Below are positions 36,901 to 50,958 of a DNA stretch of 64,000 nucleotides, in pieces. Source of the DNA: Rugalucina vietnamica (Eukaryota; Mollusca; Bivalvia; Lucinida; Lucinidae); the NCBI GenBank assembly GCA_964017185.1, contig OZ024871.1:22792488-22856487 (forward strand), written 5' to 3'. Both the position numbers and the translations under genes were made by a program. A model generated the notes under the pieces. The model had not been told where the DNA came from. It worked only from the letters and a program-made list of their open reading frames with translations, and made no database searches. The first letter of the stretch is position 1, and every line of letters begins with the position of its first letter.

Positions 36901-39900
36901 CCTATGCAGATTATTATTTTTTTCCATGCAGTAACTCAGTCTGTCATAATTAAACTGCAGGCAGCAGCATGGAATTAAATACTGATACTGAAAGACTTTC
37001 CTACTGTTCCTATACAATGAAAAAATAAGCAGAATGCTGATAATGATACGATCTTAATATCAAATCATACCAAAACACAGCCGAAGGAAGCAATCAGATC
37101 ATTTTCATAACGTTTGTTTTCATAATAAAATGCAGTGTATTGGCCGTTTTTGACACACAAAGGTATGCACACACAGTAGAGATTCAAATCAGCCTGAAAT
37201 TCTGACCAGAAAACCTTGCTGACCAGACTGGGTCGAGTATAGGCTGTCCAAAGTCTTTATTAGTTGAAAACACATTCTGTTTTTCACTACTAGTGCAGCT
37301 ATGTTTGATCAAACTTTCTTCTTTGTTTTCATTCCATTAAAATATCAAATTATATGAGCCGCCACATGGGAAAACCAACAATCTGTATAGGCGAAAACAA
37401 AGGCGCAGATCAGCTTCGCAGTAACTGCGAAGCTGATCAGCGCCTTTGTTTTCGCTACTCGGATAGTACAGTTCCTCTTCTACTTAACTCCGAAATTTAA
37501 AGCTTCTAGCTCTTTTTTGTGACTGTACAGGTCGGTTTGTGTCGGACCTGTTCGGAAACCACATAGTTGGTTTCCCCACGAGGCGGCTCATATTTCTCTT
37601 ATCTCTGTGACAAACAGGCTTGTTAAGGTGATTTTGCAAGCTTCTACTGGATAATACACTGTAGTTACAAAAAGCTTTCACTGATTAAGAGGGAACATCA
37701 GGCCCCAAGGTTATAAAACTTTTTTCATGCTCAACTCTGCTGAGACTAAAATTTATCCTGCTCATAAATGTTAAAATGCCAACAATTGTTGGCATTTTAA
37801 CATTTATCAGCAGGATAAATTACAGGCTTTGGTGATCTAAACCTGAAATTTTAATATATTTTGGCTATTTCAGTATTTTTGAGCACTTTAAATTAAATTT
37901 CAAGCTAAGCTGAGCTGAGCATGAAAAAAGTTTTATAACCTTGGGGCCAGGTCTACAAATCATCAACAAAGCTACCTACCTCTGTTTTCCGACTCTCATC
38001 CAGAGCCATTTGTAGTTTAATATCATCCGACTTCATTTGTCTAACTTGTTCTTCGTGCTCTTCTCGACTCATCGCTAAAGCCAACTGTAACTGTAGTTCC
38101 TCCTCTCCTACTGACGACGGCCGAACATTTTCTATCTCAGACGATAACCGACGTTCACGCCTTCTTGGTGAGCCTGTTAAGAGATTGATATCAAAATGTA
38201 ACATGCTTATGGTATTGATGCATTATACATGTACTAAAAATTCTACCACTATGAAAATGGCAAAAATAAGTTTTTTCCTCATTTCTATTAATTTAAAAAA
38301 AAAAGTTACTGCAAGAGGAAGAATGAGCACTTGGTATACATAAACTGCCTTCAGTGGGCTTGCCAACAACAGAACGGCTGGGAGCATATGTCCCTCACAG
38401 ACTTACAACAGCTTGCTCAAATACAAATTCAAGGCTAATCAGTTGATATCATAATTTGAAGTTTTGATAGGTAAATTTTCACTTACTTCTCTCATAGCTG
38501 TCAGCAGTGTCTGAATACCCACCTGACTGTAGCTCAGGGCTGCTGGCACTGCCGCTTCGAGACTGAAATTAAATCGTAAAACATATGTAAGTTGAAAAAT
38601 GTGAGTAACAAGTACCTGTGTGGAAAAAGATGAAAACTGCTACAACTATGTATGCTGCAAGTATCGCCAAAGCTTTGTATATTTGTTCTGTGATGTTGCG
38701 ATGTTAAAACAAGAAAAATTTGCCAACAGTGCAAAAGCGTTTTTATAGGTCAAAAATGCCTAGTTAATTGACACTCAGTAATTGGATGCTTCTTTATCAG
38801 AAAGGCCAAAACTTTTTAAACTACCATATATGAGTTTCATGTCACATGGTCAATGAAAAAAAAATAAATCAAAATCTTTGTTTTCATTTCATGGAAAGTG
38901 CAATCAATCTTCTTTTTCAATTGGAAGAAGACCGGATTTCTTGCATTGTACTCAACTGTCAAAATTTAATGTGCAGGTATTTTAGTATCCGCTAGCATCA
39001 CAATTTTTAGAACTTTCGCTTGTATGGTAATAAAACCAGAAACATTTTTTCCTTTGTCCTTAACAGCAATATGAGCCGCGACACCAGAAAACTGGTCTTC
39101 CATGTTTCCGACCAGGTCTGACACAAACCGGCCTGTACAGTCACAGAAGCAGGCTAGAAGCTTGATATTTCAGATTTAAGAAGAAGAGAAATTGGACTAT
39201 CCGTGTAGCGAAAACAAAGGTGCTGATCAGCTTCGCAGTTACTGCGAAGCTGATCTGCGCCTTTGTTTTCGCATAGGCAAAATCCTGTTTTCTTATGATG
39301 TGGCTCATATAATCTCGTATGACTTAAATGCTATAGAATATCATACTCGATGTGTCAGATTCTTCATTTCATTTTCAATTCAAGTGGTCTGATTACAGTT
39401 GAACAAGTATAAAACATAAACTGCTTAGTAATAATTGATCAGCGTGATTGTAAAGTTGCAGAAATTTCAAAGCACAACAAAATGAGTCTGGTCATTAAAT
39501 ATCCTGCTTTATCAATTTGAAACTGTGAGAAAAAGGACAAATTTGCCTGCACATTAATTTTGGGATCAGAAAAATATAAGTCAGCATTTTTATGCTTCCC
39601 AAGTACAATGAATTCCAAACTGTTGGCTTACGTACAACACTAAATGGGTTGACACAACCCCTGATGACAATGTCTACTGACAATTTGGATCCTCTAGAAT
39701 GAAGTCAGAAAAACTATAGTAAGGTATTTCAGGATGACTCAAGAGTAGCAACAAAAGACACAATATGAGCCTCGTCATGAGAAAACTGCAAAGTACAGGG
39801 GTCCTGCTGGCCTTGAAAAATAGGGAGAAATCACTTCTCTCTCCAAGAAAGTTAGGGAGAAGTTTTGGGACCTAGGGAGAAGTGACAAATAAAGCGACTT

Positions 39901-42900
39901 ATGATATGAATTTGGATTGTTTCCGTTTAAAATGAAATCCTTGATTTGAAATACAACATAGTTTTCCACTCCTTGTATTTTTAATGACCAAATAAAAAAG
40001 AAAGGAAATATTCTGTTAATCTTCTATTAATATTTCTATTAGACTGCATTTTGGAGTTAGGGAAACAGTGAAATCATTTTACAAACATAAAGAACCTCTA
40101 AATAGAAAGGACAACAATTTTGTAAAAGCTAGAACTTGTAAAACGATCTTTAAATAGAAAATAAAAACAACTTCTGTGCACAAAATATCAATTACTATGA
40201 TACATAACTGTCCACATCAAAAATGTATAATTGTGGAGAAAACTTTTCAAATGCTTCTTTGACTTTATTGATCTCATTTGAATGCATGGATAAATAGGCC
40301 CGGATAAAAATGACAGGTAAATCTGTGACCACTCACATGTGGAATGGTCACTGAAATGTGTCAATTTTAACACAATTATGACCTAATCAATGATAATTGA
40401 TATGCTGAAGGGATTAGCAAACCAACTGCCAGCTGTATGAAGTGTTGACAGGTAGGGATAATGTTCCAGTTGATTGCACTAGACATCGTTTGATGACCCA
40501 TTTGTTTACACAAGTAAAGCTTTTAAAAAAGTTGCAGAAATTAGCAGGCGAAGTTTTAGTAGCCCTTGGGGCTCCCCAGGGCGATTCCTGGGCTCCTAGG
40601 GCGACGTTTTTCGCCCTAGAGCCCAGTAACTGGACCCCTGAAGTAACTGCACAGCTGCCAGTGCCTTTGTTTTCACTACACAGATAGTAAATCCCTACCT
40701 AAATCCCTCTTCTTTTTAAATCCCAAATTTCAAGTTTCTAGCCTTTTTCCGAGACTGTACAGGTCGGTTTGTGTCGGACCAGGTCGAAAATCATGAGGAC
40801 CTGTTTTCTCACGTTGTGACTCATATGAGCCACCTCGTGGGACAACCAACAATGTGGTTTCCGAACAGGTCTGACACAAACCGGCCTGTACAGCTACAGA
40901 AGCAGGCTCACACTGGTAAATGTAAAAGTACTGGAGCTGGTTGCAACGAACTGGTGCAGTCTAAATTACGCACTGGAGTAAGATTAAAATGGCGGAAAAG
41001 GTAAATAAATCTTATACCTCTTTTCATTACCATTCCCTTATAAACTTGTTTGTATTTTGTTTGTCATGTCACCTAGCGCAGAGAAGGGCGGAATCATTGC
41101 AGTTTATGATTTTATCACGCAATATGCGATTTATTTCATGGGTTAGAAGCCAAATCCGATACAGTTCTACCAGTATAACCGATGGCATGTGTTTTCGTGC
41201 CAAAACTGAGGGGAAAATGCATGTTTGGGCATAGTTTTTGTTATATTGTCATATATTTATGAATAAACATTCAAAAAACACGATTTCCGAGCGCCAACTT
41301 TTTTCTTGGTATCGAAGCAAATGTTTTATTGAGGATTTTCTATTACAACGCACTGGGAGCATTTTTTGAATCATTGGTACAACGCACTGGTGGTTGCATA
41401 AACTTGCTTTACGGTTGCTGATTTCCAATAGGCAAAGCATCTAACTCGTTCAGTCATTAAGCAATCTTATATGAACATCAACGTGATAAATTGTACCTTC
41501 AGAAATTATGATGTTCCTAGTAAAAAACTGCCAAAAGTAGGACAATCATGTAATATATGTTTTAGAAATAAGCTGTGTTTGTAATCATTGAACACTGGGC
41601 TATCGAATAAATGAGTTTTAAACCATATTTATATTCAATATTTGGAATTATCTGCCCTTGTTTTAGCCAATAATATACTTACTTTTCCTATATGCATCGC
41701 CAAACGGTAACCATAGCAACCAGGATGTCACAATCATAGACAAAATAATTCCGACAGATTGCTTGCAATGATGAAAGGTTTCCATCCATAGTGCATATTA
41801 TATTTTCCTTTTGGTCCTTTGAGATCAGCGAGGGTAAATTGGATTATAGCACTATTCGCATGTATAAATACAAGTAAAACAATCAGAGCATCAGAAGACT
41901 AAACAAAATCCCCAAACTAAAAGAGCTAGTTTAAACTTGTAAGAAATAAAACAAGGCACACTCTTCGCCATATCCAGCTAAACAAACTCATTAAAAACTT
42001 AGAATAATGGACCAATTTTAAAAAATAGGTCGTAATTGCAAATGTACCTTTCTTTTCTGATTGATCGGGTGCACGGATTGGTGAGATGATAAGCGGGATG
42101 TAGGTCTGACAACATGGGAAGTAATGCAAGAAAATGCCTCATAACATTATGTCCGTGAACCTTAGACTTCACGTTATATGTAGCAAAATGGATGGTACAT
42201 GGGTAGAAGTTGTTTTCTCTTTCTTTCTTATTTTTGCTCGACACATAGAGTGGCTGTACTCTAAGAATCGACTCTTAACCAAAATCTATGTTTTTAGGAA
42301 AAATAGAACAAAAATCAAATTTTCGTCAAACAACTATCATTTTTACAGTCTTATAAATCTCCGCATATGGGCCACAACGCGAGAAAATGTACCTTCTAAC
42401 AATATTTTGGGCATTAGAAAAATAATTTTACTTTGAGTATATATTGTTTCTTAAGTCTAATAGCCTTTATTTGACAAGATTACTCAAGTTAGTTTTGGAG
42501 TTATGACACATTTATTAAATGACCTATACAGAGGTCATTGTCCCGAAAAATGACGCCAAAGTTGCGTAATGCATTTCTGCATGTTTGACGTGCCTACAAA
42601 ACTCAAGACATTCGCTTAAAATTATACAAGTACTGGCCAGAAACTTTTGATTAGTTTGAATAAAAATAAAACTTAGATCCTTTAAGAGCAGTGAGTATAC
42701 ATAAATGAGAAAAGGGATAAGCCCTACCGCGGTTTCGGTTACTTAAGCCTCTTCAGTGACCCTTATAATTTGGCAAAATGGAGCCAAAGACAAATACTGT
42801 AATTTTGCAACTTTCAACAGGAAAGTCGATACAAAGACTTGTATTATCCAAATAGACCAAATATTTAAAACGTTGGTTAGAAAATTACTCTTAACCGATA

Positions 42901-45900
42901 ATGAACTTCTGATTCCTCAGAATACCCTCGCTAATCTCAAAGGACCAAAAGGAAATATAATCTGCACTACGGATAGAAAAGGTACAAGCAGGCAATGATC
43001 TGGAAATGGCGCAATCAGAAAGAAATTCCCACTCCATAAACCGAGGGTTGGGAAAAAACTAAAATGGCACTTAAGTACTTATACCAAGAACACATATCGT
43101 AAGCCGAGTGAGCAGCTGTTCCCAAATAAGCGGCCACTTAGTTATCCGAACTGAAACAGCACAAAAAATTCATCATTACAAGCAATCTGTCAGAATTTTT
43201 TTGTCTATTATTGTGACATCCTGGTTGCTATGGTTACCGTTTGACGATACATATAGGAAAATTAAGTATATTATATGCTTAAACAAGGGCAGATAACTTC
43301 AAATATTGAAAATAAGTATGTTTTAAAATCCATTTATTCAATAGCCCAGTGTTCAATGATTACAAATACAGTTTCATTTCTAAAACATATATTACATGAT
43401 TGTCCTTCTAAAATTTGGGAGTTTTCTGCTAGAAACGTTAGAATGTCCGAAGGTACATTTTGTCATGTTGATGTTCATATAGGATTGCTTAATGATTGGG
43501 AGAGTTAGATGCTTTGTTTATGTGAAATCAGCAACTCTGAAGCAAGTTTGTGCAACCACCAGTGCGTTGTACCAATGATTCAAAAAATGCTCCCAGTGCG
43601 TTGTAATAGAAATTCCTCAATAAAACATTTGCTTCGATACCAAGAAAAAAACTGGCGATCGGAAATCGTGTTTCTTGAATGTTTATTCATAAATATATGA
43701 CAATACAACAAAAACTATGCCCAAACATGCAGTTTCCTCTCAATTTTGGCACGAAAACACATGCCATCGGTCATGCTGGTAGAACTGTATCGGATTTGGC
43801 TTCTAACCCATGAAATAAATTGCATGTTGCGTGATAAAATCATAAACTGCAATGTTTCCGCCCTTCTCTGCGCTAGGTGACATGACAAATAAAATACACA
43901 CATGTTTATAATGGAATGGTAATGATAAGAGGTATAAGATTTATTTACCTTTTCCGCCATTTTAATCTTACTCCAGTGCGTAATTTAGACTGCACCAGTC
44001 CGTTGCAACCAGCTCCAGTACTTTTACATTTACCAGTGTGGGCTAGAAGCTTGAAATTTTGGATTTAAGTAGAAGAGGAATTGTACTATCCGAGTAGCGA
44101 AAACAAAGGCGTGATCAGCTTCGCGGATACCGTGAAGCTGATCTGCGCCTTTGTTTTCGCCTATGCAGATTGTTGGTTTTCCCATGAGGCGGCTCATATA
44201 TTAATTTATTAAATGTCTGATGATATTGTGCTTACCGGTAAAGACAACAGGCTAACCAACCTGTTCCTTTCTTGCATAAATTTGCTACAATGCTATTTTC
44301 TATTAACTACAGATGGGTTGTCATGATACATCTTATATAAGTCTGCAGACAGTTTCAATCAAGCATATAAGAGCCACCTCGTGGGAAAACCAACAATGTG
44401 GTTTCCGAACAGGTCTGACACAAACCGACCTGTACAAGCACAGAAAAGAGCTAGAAGCTTGAAATTTCAGATTTAAGTAGAGGAGAAATAGTACTATCCG
44501 AGTAGCGAAAACAATGGCGCTGATCAGCTTCGCGGTTACCGCGAAGCTGATCTGCGCCTTTGTTTTCGCCTATGCAGATTGTTGGTTTTCCCATGAGGCG
44601 GCTCATAAGACTGCAGACATTTTCAATTTTCTCATCATTCTGCCTTTTCCAAGTGCTTGACAAATATATAAGGTCATCTAAACTATTAAAAGCATTTCAT
44701 TATCAGTCTGTTTGGCCATAGTCAAGTGCTTTGATATTAAAATAGATGCATTTTTCAGCGGTCAGCAGGGTTCAGGCCTGAGACTGACTTTTGCAGAACA
44801 GTTGGCTCAGAAGCTAAAATTAGGCTCAACTGATCAATGTCTTTGTTCTCCATACATAGACAGTATAATCCCATCATATATGAGCCCTGACACTAGAAAA
44901 CAAAGATTGTGGTTTCCGACCAGGTCTGACATAAACCAGGCTGTACAGCCACAAAAGACAGCTAGAGACTGGAAATTTTGGATTTAGAAAGTAGAGGAAT
45001 TGTACTATCCATGTAGTGAAAACAAAGGCGCTGATCAGTTCGCAGTCTGCCAGCTGTATACAGTGGCAGACTGGGAGTTCATGCGCGGATCCAGAAATTT
45101 TCATGAGTGGGGGTCCAACGAAAATTGTAACTTTTGGTCACAGATGAGGGGGGGGGTCCAACCCCCAAAAAATCCCGAAATTACCTTTTTTTAGGTAAAA
45201 TTTTCAAATTCCAGGGGGGGGTCCGGACCCCCGGTCCCCCCCTCTGGATCCGCGCATGGAGTTCAAATCCCACACAGGGCACATGGTCACATGTGACACG
45301 AGCCAAGTTCTGCTTGTGTCAGGTGGTTTATCTCAGTGTAAACCCTGACCCGTTTTGGCCCCCATCACTTACTGAAACATCTCATGGGAGTGAAACAATC
45401 TTGAAAAGGATGTCCACTTTTTCCCAGGCATGTATAACCTATACGGTTAAGCAGTAGTCAGTGCACATCTTTAAATGTAAATTCCATATTAAAAAATCTT
45501 ACCAGATCTAGATAAGGTACATTTTCCTGAGCAAATTTCACACTGAACAACTTCATTTTATTTCGCCTTTTTTTTTTTTACTTGAAAATGTCAAAGTTTA
45601 TGTTTGCTTCTAAGCAAAGTATGATTCACACTTTAATATAATATACATGTATTAAGAGTTTTAATGTTAAATCATTTTGATCACTGTTTATGACATCATT
45701 CATACATGTACAACTCTACAATTCCTTTGTCAACATCCAGTAAAAAGTAACTTCATTCAATCAAAAACATAAAGAATCGAAGCTGTGACACAGGTATATA
45801 GCCAACAAAGAACCTTGTGAGCCTTGTCACAAGAAAACCAGATTTTTGCCAATGCGAAAACAAAGGCTCAGATCAGCTGTGCAGTAACTGCACAGCTGAT

Positions 45901-48900
45901 CAGAGCCTTTGTTTTTCGCTACAGGGATAGTACAATCCCTCTTCTTTTTAAATCCGAAATTTCAAGCTTCTAGCCTTTTTTCGAGACTGTACAGGTTGGT
46001 TTGTGTCGGACATGTGTGGAAATCCCGAAGACCAGTTTTCTAGCATAGCGGCTTTTATAACAGAAATATCAAGGTGTGTATTAAGTGATAATTTACAAAT
46101 AATTTCATTATTCTTTCATCAAAACATACAATGAGGGTACTTCATAGAACCATGCTAGCAAGTTGATTCTAATGAATACCCAAAACATATGGATTTATGA
46201 AAAATAAAATGGAAATATTTGTTAAGATATCACTAAGCACCTGTCTTTATTTAGTTCACTGAGCGTGGTCCTTCTACACAAAGAATCAAAACAACACAAA
46301 GAAAACCCAAGCTCTCTTTCTGTGGTTTAGACTGTCACTGTTTACCTGTGACTGACTTGATTACGTCATGTTACATCATTAGAATGCTTATTCTGTCAAT
46401 ACCAGACTTAATTGAGCCTTTGCGTGAGAAAACCAACAATTTGGAGTTACGACCAGGTCCAACATAATCCGACCTGTACAGTCAGAGAGGCAGGCTAGAA
46501 GCTTGAAATTTCGAATTTAAGAAGAAGCGGGATTGTACTATCAGTGCAGCGAAAACAAAGGCGCGGATCAGCTTCGCAGTTACTGCGAAGCTGATCTGCG
46601 TCTTTGTTTTCGCATATGCAGATTGCTGTTTTTCTGGTGCAGCGACTTAATTATTATCATGATCTGTGGACTTATGTCCTCTAATGGATCTGTCACATTA
46701 TAACCCATTATCATTTTGACATGAGCCGCCGCATCAGAAAACAAATGATCATCATATGCGAAAACATAGGCGCAGATCAGCTGCACAGCTAATCACTACC
46801 TTTGTTTTCGCTACACTGATAGTATAATTTCTCTTCTTCTTAAAAAATTTCAAGTTTCTAGCCATCTTCTGTGACTGCAGAGGCCGCTTTGTGTCAGACC
46901 TTGTCAGACAACCAGATTGTTGGTTTTTTCATGCGAAGGCTCACATAGGCTAACAGGTAAGGGGAATAATTTTGCATATGGGTGTTTTTTCTATTTCTCC
47001 ATTAGAGGAGATTTCAAGCTCTAACCAGAGGACCAATGGTCCTGTAAACGCTCACCTGAGATCTGCTGCATATACCAATAAACATGTTTGAAAAGTATGG
47101 TATTTAACCCCAGTGCAGGGGCCGTTTTCCCCATTCAAATGCATTGGCAACCCATGTTGACCTTGCCATAAACTTGGTCAAGGTCATCACAGGGTCATAA
47201 TTTATATATACATTGAAGTACTTTCGGCATCAATGCTTCACGCCAAGTTTCCTTGAAATCAGTCAATTGGTTTCAGAGAAGAAGATTTTTGAAGGGTTTT
47301 TACCATATATGGGCATGACAGCCATCTTGGTCATGTGACCTAAATTATTAATATACACATGGGTTCCCCCATACTATGGATGCTTCACATAAAATTTGGC
47401 TTTAATTGGCCAAGCGGTTTCAGAGGAGAAGATGTTTGAATATTATGGTAATATACATGTATATTGCCCCGGGGTGGGGCCATACAAGCCCTTGGGTTCA
47501 ACTTTTTTCAGAATCATTAATATTTAGTCCTACTAACTATTTCCTGCAAGATTTTCACCTCAAATGACTTTTTAAAAGTTTACCCCATTCAAATGCATAG
47601 GCGACCTATGTTGACCTTGTTATAAAATAGGTCAAGGTCACCACAGGGTCATGATTTATATACACATTGTAGTGCTTGAGCCATCGATGCTTCATGCCAA
47701 GTTTCTTTGAAATCAGTCCACCAGTTCTGGAGAAGAAGATTTTTGAAGGGTTTTTACCGTATATGGGCATGGCGGCCATCTTGGTCATGTGACGTAGATT
47801 ATTTATATATACATTGATTTCCCCATTCTATAGATGCTTCAAATAAAATTTGGCTTTGATTGGCCAAGGCGTTTCAGAGGAGAAGACGTTTGAATATTAT
47901 GGAGATATACATGTATATTGCCCTGGGGTGGGGGCACATGAGCCCCTGGGGTCCAATTTTTTTCAGAATCATTAATATTCAGTCCTACTGCCCATTTCCT
48001 GCAAGACTTTCACTTTAAACTAGAAAGAGTTTTCAGAGGAAAACATATGTCCCCCCTCTCTGCCCTAACCCACTTTTAATTTTGTAAATTTTTACATATA
48101 ACCCTAAAAAATATATACCAACAGACATTTTAAATTAAAACCAATATATACCAACAGACATTTTAAAATATCACATGTTTCAGCTTTCCATATTTATAAA
48201 GTTTGAAATTTCACGAAATTTACCCATCTACAATCCCAAACTAATCCTTGCGGGTATCAACTAATATGCAAAGTTTGAAGAAAATCGGTAAAAAACTACT
48301 CAAGTTAGAGAGCGGAAACGAAAAAATTGCAATTTTTAACATCAATCAAGGGCCATAACTCTAAGGCCATTTGACAAAATTTACCTATCTACAATCCCAA
48401 ACCACTCCTTGCCAGTATCAACTCATATGCAAAGTTTGAAGAAAATCGGTCAAAAACTACGCAAGTGAGAGAGCGGAAACTAACAAAATGCAATTTTTAA
48501 CATCAATCAAGGGCGATAACTCTGAGGTCGTTTGACGAAATTTACCCATCTACAATCCCAAACCACTCCTTGTCGGTATCAACTAATATGCAAAGTTTGA
48601 AGAAAATCGGTAAAAAACTACTCAAGTTAGAGAGCGGAAAAGAAAAAAATGCAATTTTTAACATCAATCAAGGGCCATAACTCTAAGGCCATTTGACGAA
48701 ATTTACCTATCTACAATCCCAAACCACTCCTTGCCGGTATGAACTCATATGCAAAGTTTGAAAAAAATTGGTCAAAAACTACTCAAGTTAGAGAGCGGAA
48801 ACTAACAAAATGCAATTTTTAACATCAATCAAGGGCCATAACTCTGAGGTCGTTTGACGAAATTTACCCATCTACAATCCCACACCAATCCTTGTCGGTA

Positions 48901-50925
48901 TCAACTCATATGCAAAGTTTGAAGAAAATCGGTCAAAAAATACTCAAGTTAGAGAGCGGAAACGAACAAAATGCAATTTTCAACCTCAATCAAGGGCCAT
49001 AACTCTAAGATCATTTGAAGAAATTTACCCATCTACAATCCCAAACCACTCCTTGCCGGTATCAAGTCATATGCAATGTTTGAAGAAAATCGGTCGAAAA
49101 CTACTCAAGTTAGAGAGCGGAAACGAACAAAATGCAATTTTTAACCTCAATCAAGGGCCATAACTCTAAGGTCGTTAGACGAAATTTACCCATTTACAAT
49201 CCCAAACCACTCCTTGCCAGTATCAACTAATATGCAAAGTTGGAAGAAAATCGGTCAAAAACTACTCAAGTTAGAGAGCGGAAACGAATGGAGACACTGG
49301 ATTTTCAATGTTAATTGACATTTGTGACCTTGAAAATTAGGTCAAGGTCACTGAAATCTAATCACTCCATTCGGCTGTCCCAATGAAGTTTCTGTGCCAT
49401 TCAAATGCATTGGCGACCTATGTTGACCTTGCCGTAAGATAGGTCAAGGTCATCACAGGGTCATGATTTATATATACATTGTAGTGCTTGAGCCATCAAT
49501 GCTTCATGCCAAGTTTTGTTGAAATCGGTCCACCGGTTCTGGAGAAGATTTTTGAAGGGTTTTTACCATATATGGGCATGGCGGCCATCTTGGTCATGTG
49601 ACCTGGATTTGTTATATACACATTGGTTCCCCATGCCTACAGATGCGTCATATAAAATTTGGCTTTGATTGGCCAAGCGGTTTCAGAGAAGAAGATCTTT
49701 AACCAGAGGACCAATGGTCCTGTAAACGCTCACCTGAGATCAGCTGCATATACCAATAAACATGTTTGAATATTATGGTATTTAACTCCAGTGCAGGAGC
49801 AGATGAAGCCCTTGGGCCATTTTCTTTTTTCAAAATCTTCAATATTCTGTCCATTTGCCAATTTCCTGTTGGCTTTTTCCTTCAAATGACATTTTAACAG
49901 TTTTCCCAATTCAGATGCATAGGCAACCCATGTTGACCTTGCCATAAACTTGGTCAAGGTCATCACAGGGTCATGATTTATTATACATTGGAGTACTTTA
50001 GCCATCGATGCCTCACGCCATGTTTTCTTGAAATCAGTCTATTGGTTTCAGAGAAGATGATTTTTGATTGGTTTTTACCATAAATGGGCATGGCGACCAT
50101 CTTGGTCATGTGACCTAGATTATTTATATACACATGGATTCCCCCATTCTATAGATACTTCACATAAAATTTGGCTTTGTTTGGCCAAGCGGTTTCAGAG
50201 GAGAAGACGTTTGAATATTATGGAAATATACATGTATATTGTCCCGGGGTGGGGGCACATGAGCCCCTAGGGTCCAATTATTTTCAGAATCATTAATATC
50301 CAGTCCTACTGCCCATTTCCTGCAAGACTTTCACTTTAAATGACATTTTAAAAGTTTTCCCCATTCAAATGCATTGGTGACCTATGTTGACCTTGCCGTA
50401 AAATAGGTCAAGGTCATCAGAGGGTCATGATTTATATACACATTGTAGTGCTTGAGCCATCGATGCTTCGTGCCAAGTTTCGTTGAAATCGGTCAACCGG
50501 TTCTGGAGAAGAAGATTTTTGAAGGGTTTTTACCATATATGGGCATGGCGGCCATCTTGGTCATGTGACCTGGATTATTTATATATACATTGGTTCCCCC
50601 TTCCCATAGATGCTTCATGTAAAATTTGGCTTTGATTGGCCAAGCGGTTTCAGAGAAGAAGATGTTTGAATATTATGATAATATACATGTATATTGCCCC
50701 GGGGTGGGGGCGGATGAGCCCCTGGTGCCCAATTTTTTTCAGAATCATTAATATTCAGTCCTACTGCTCATTTTCTGCAAGATTTTTCCTTTAAATGACA
50801 ATTTAATAATTTTTCCCATTCAAATGCAAAGGCGACCTATGTTGACCTTGCCGTAAAATAGGTCAAGGTCACCGCAAGGTCATGATTTATATATACATTG
50901 TAGTACTTGAGTCATCGATGCTTCA

Positions 50926-50958
<33 letters not shown>

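Noticed and set aside
40989..43960. Matching 81-codon frames facing each other (40989-41234 and 43960-43715)
   Set aside because: They are the two inverted arms of one transposon. About 11 amino-acid changes in 81 codons argue against protein conservation.
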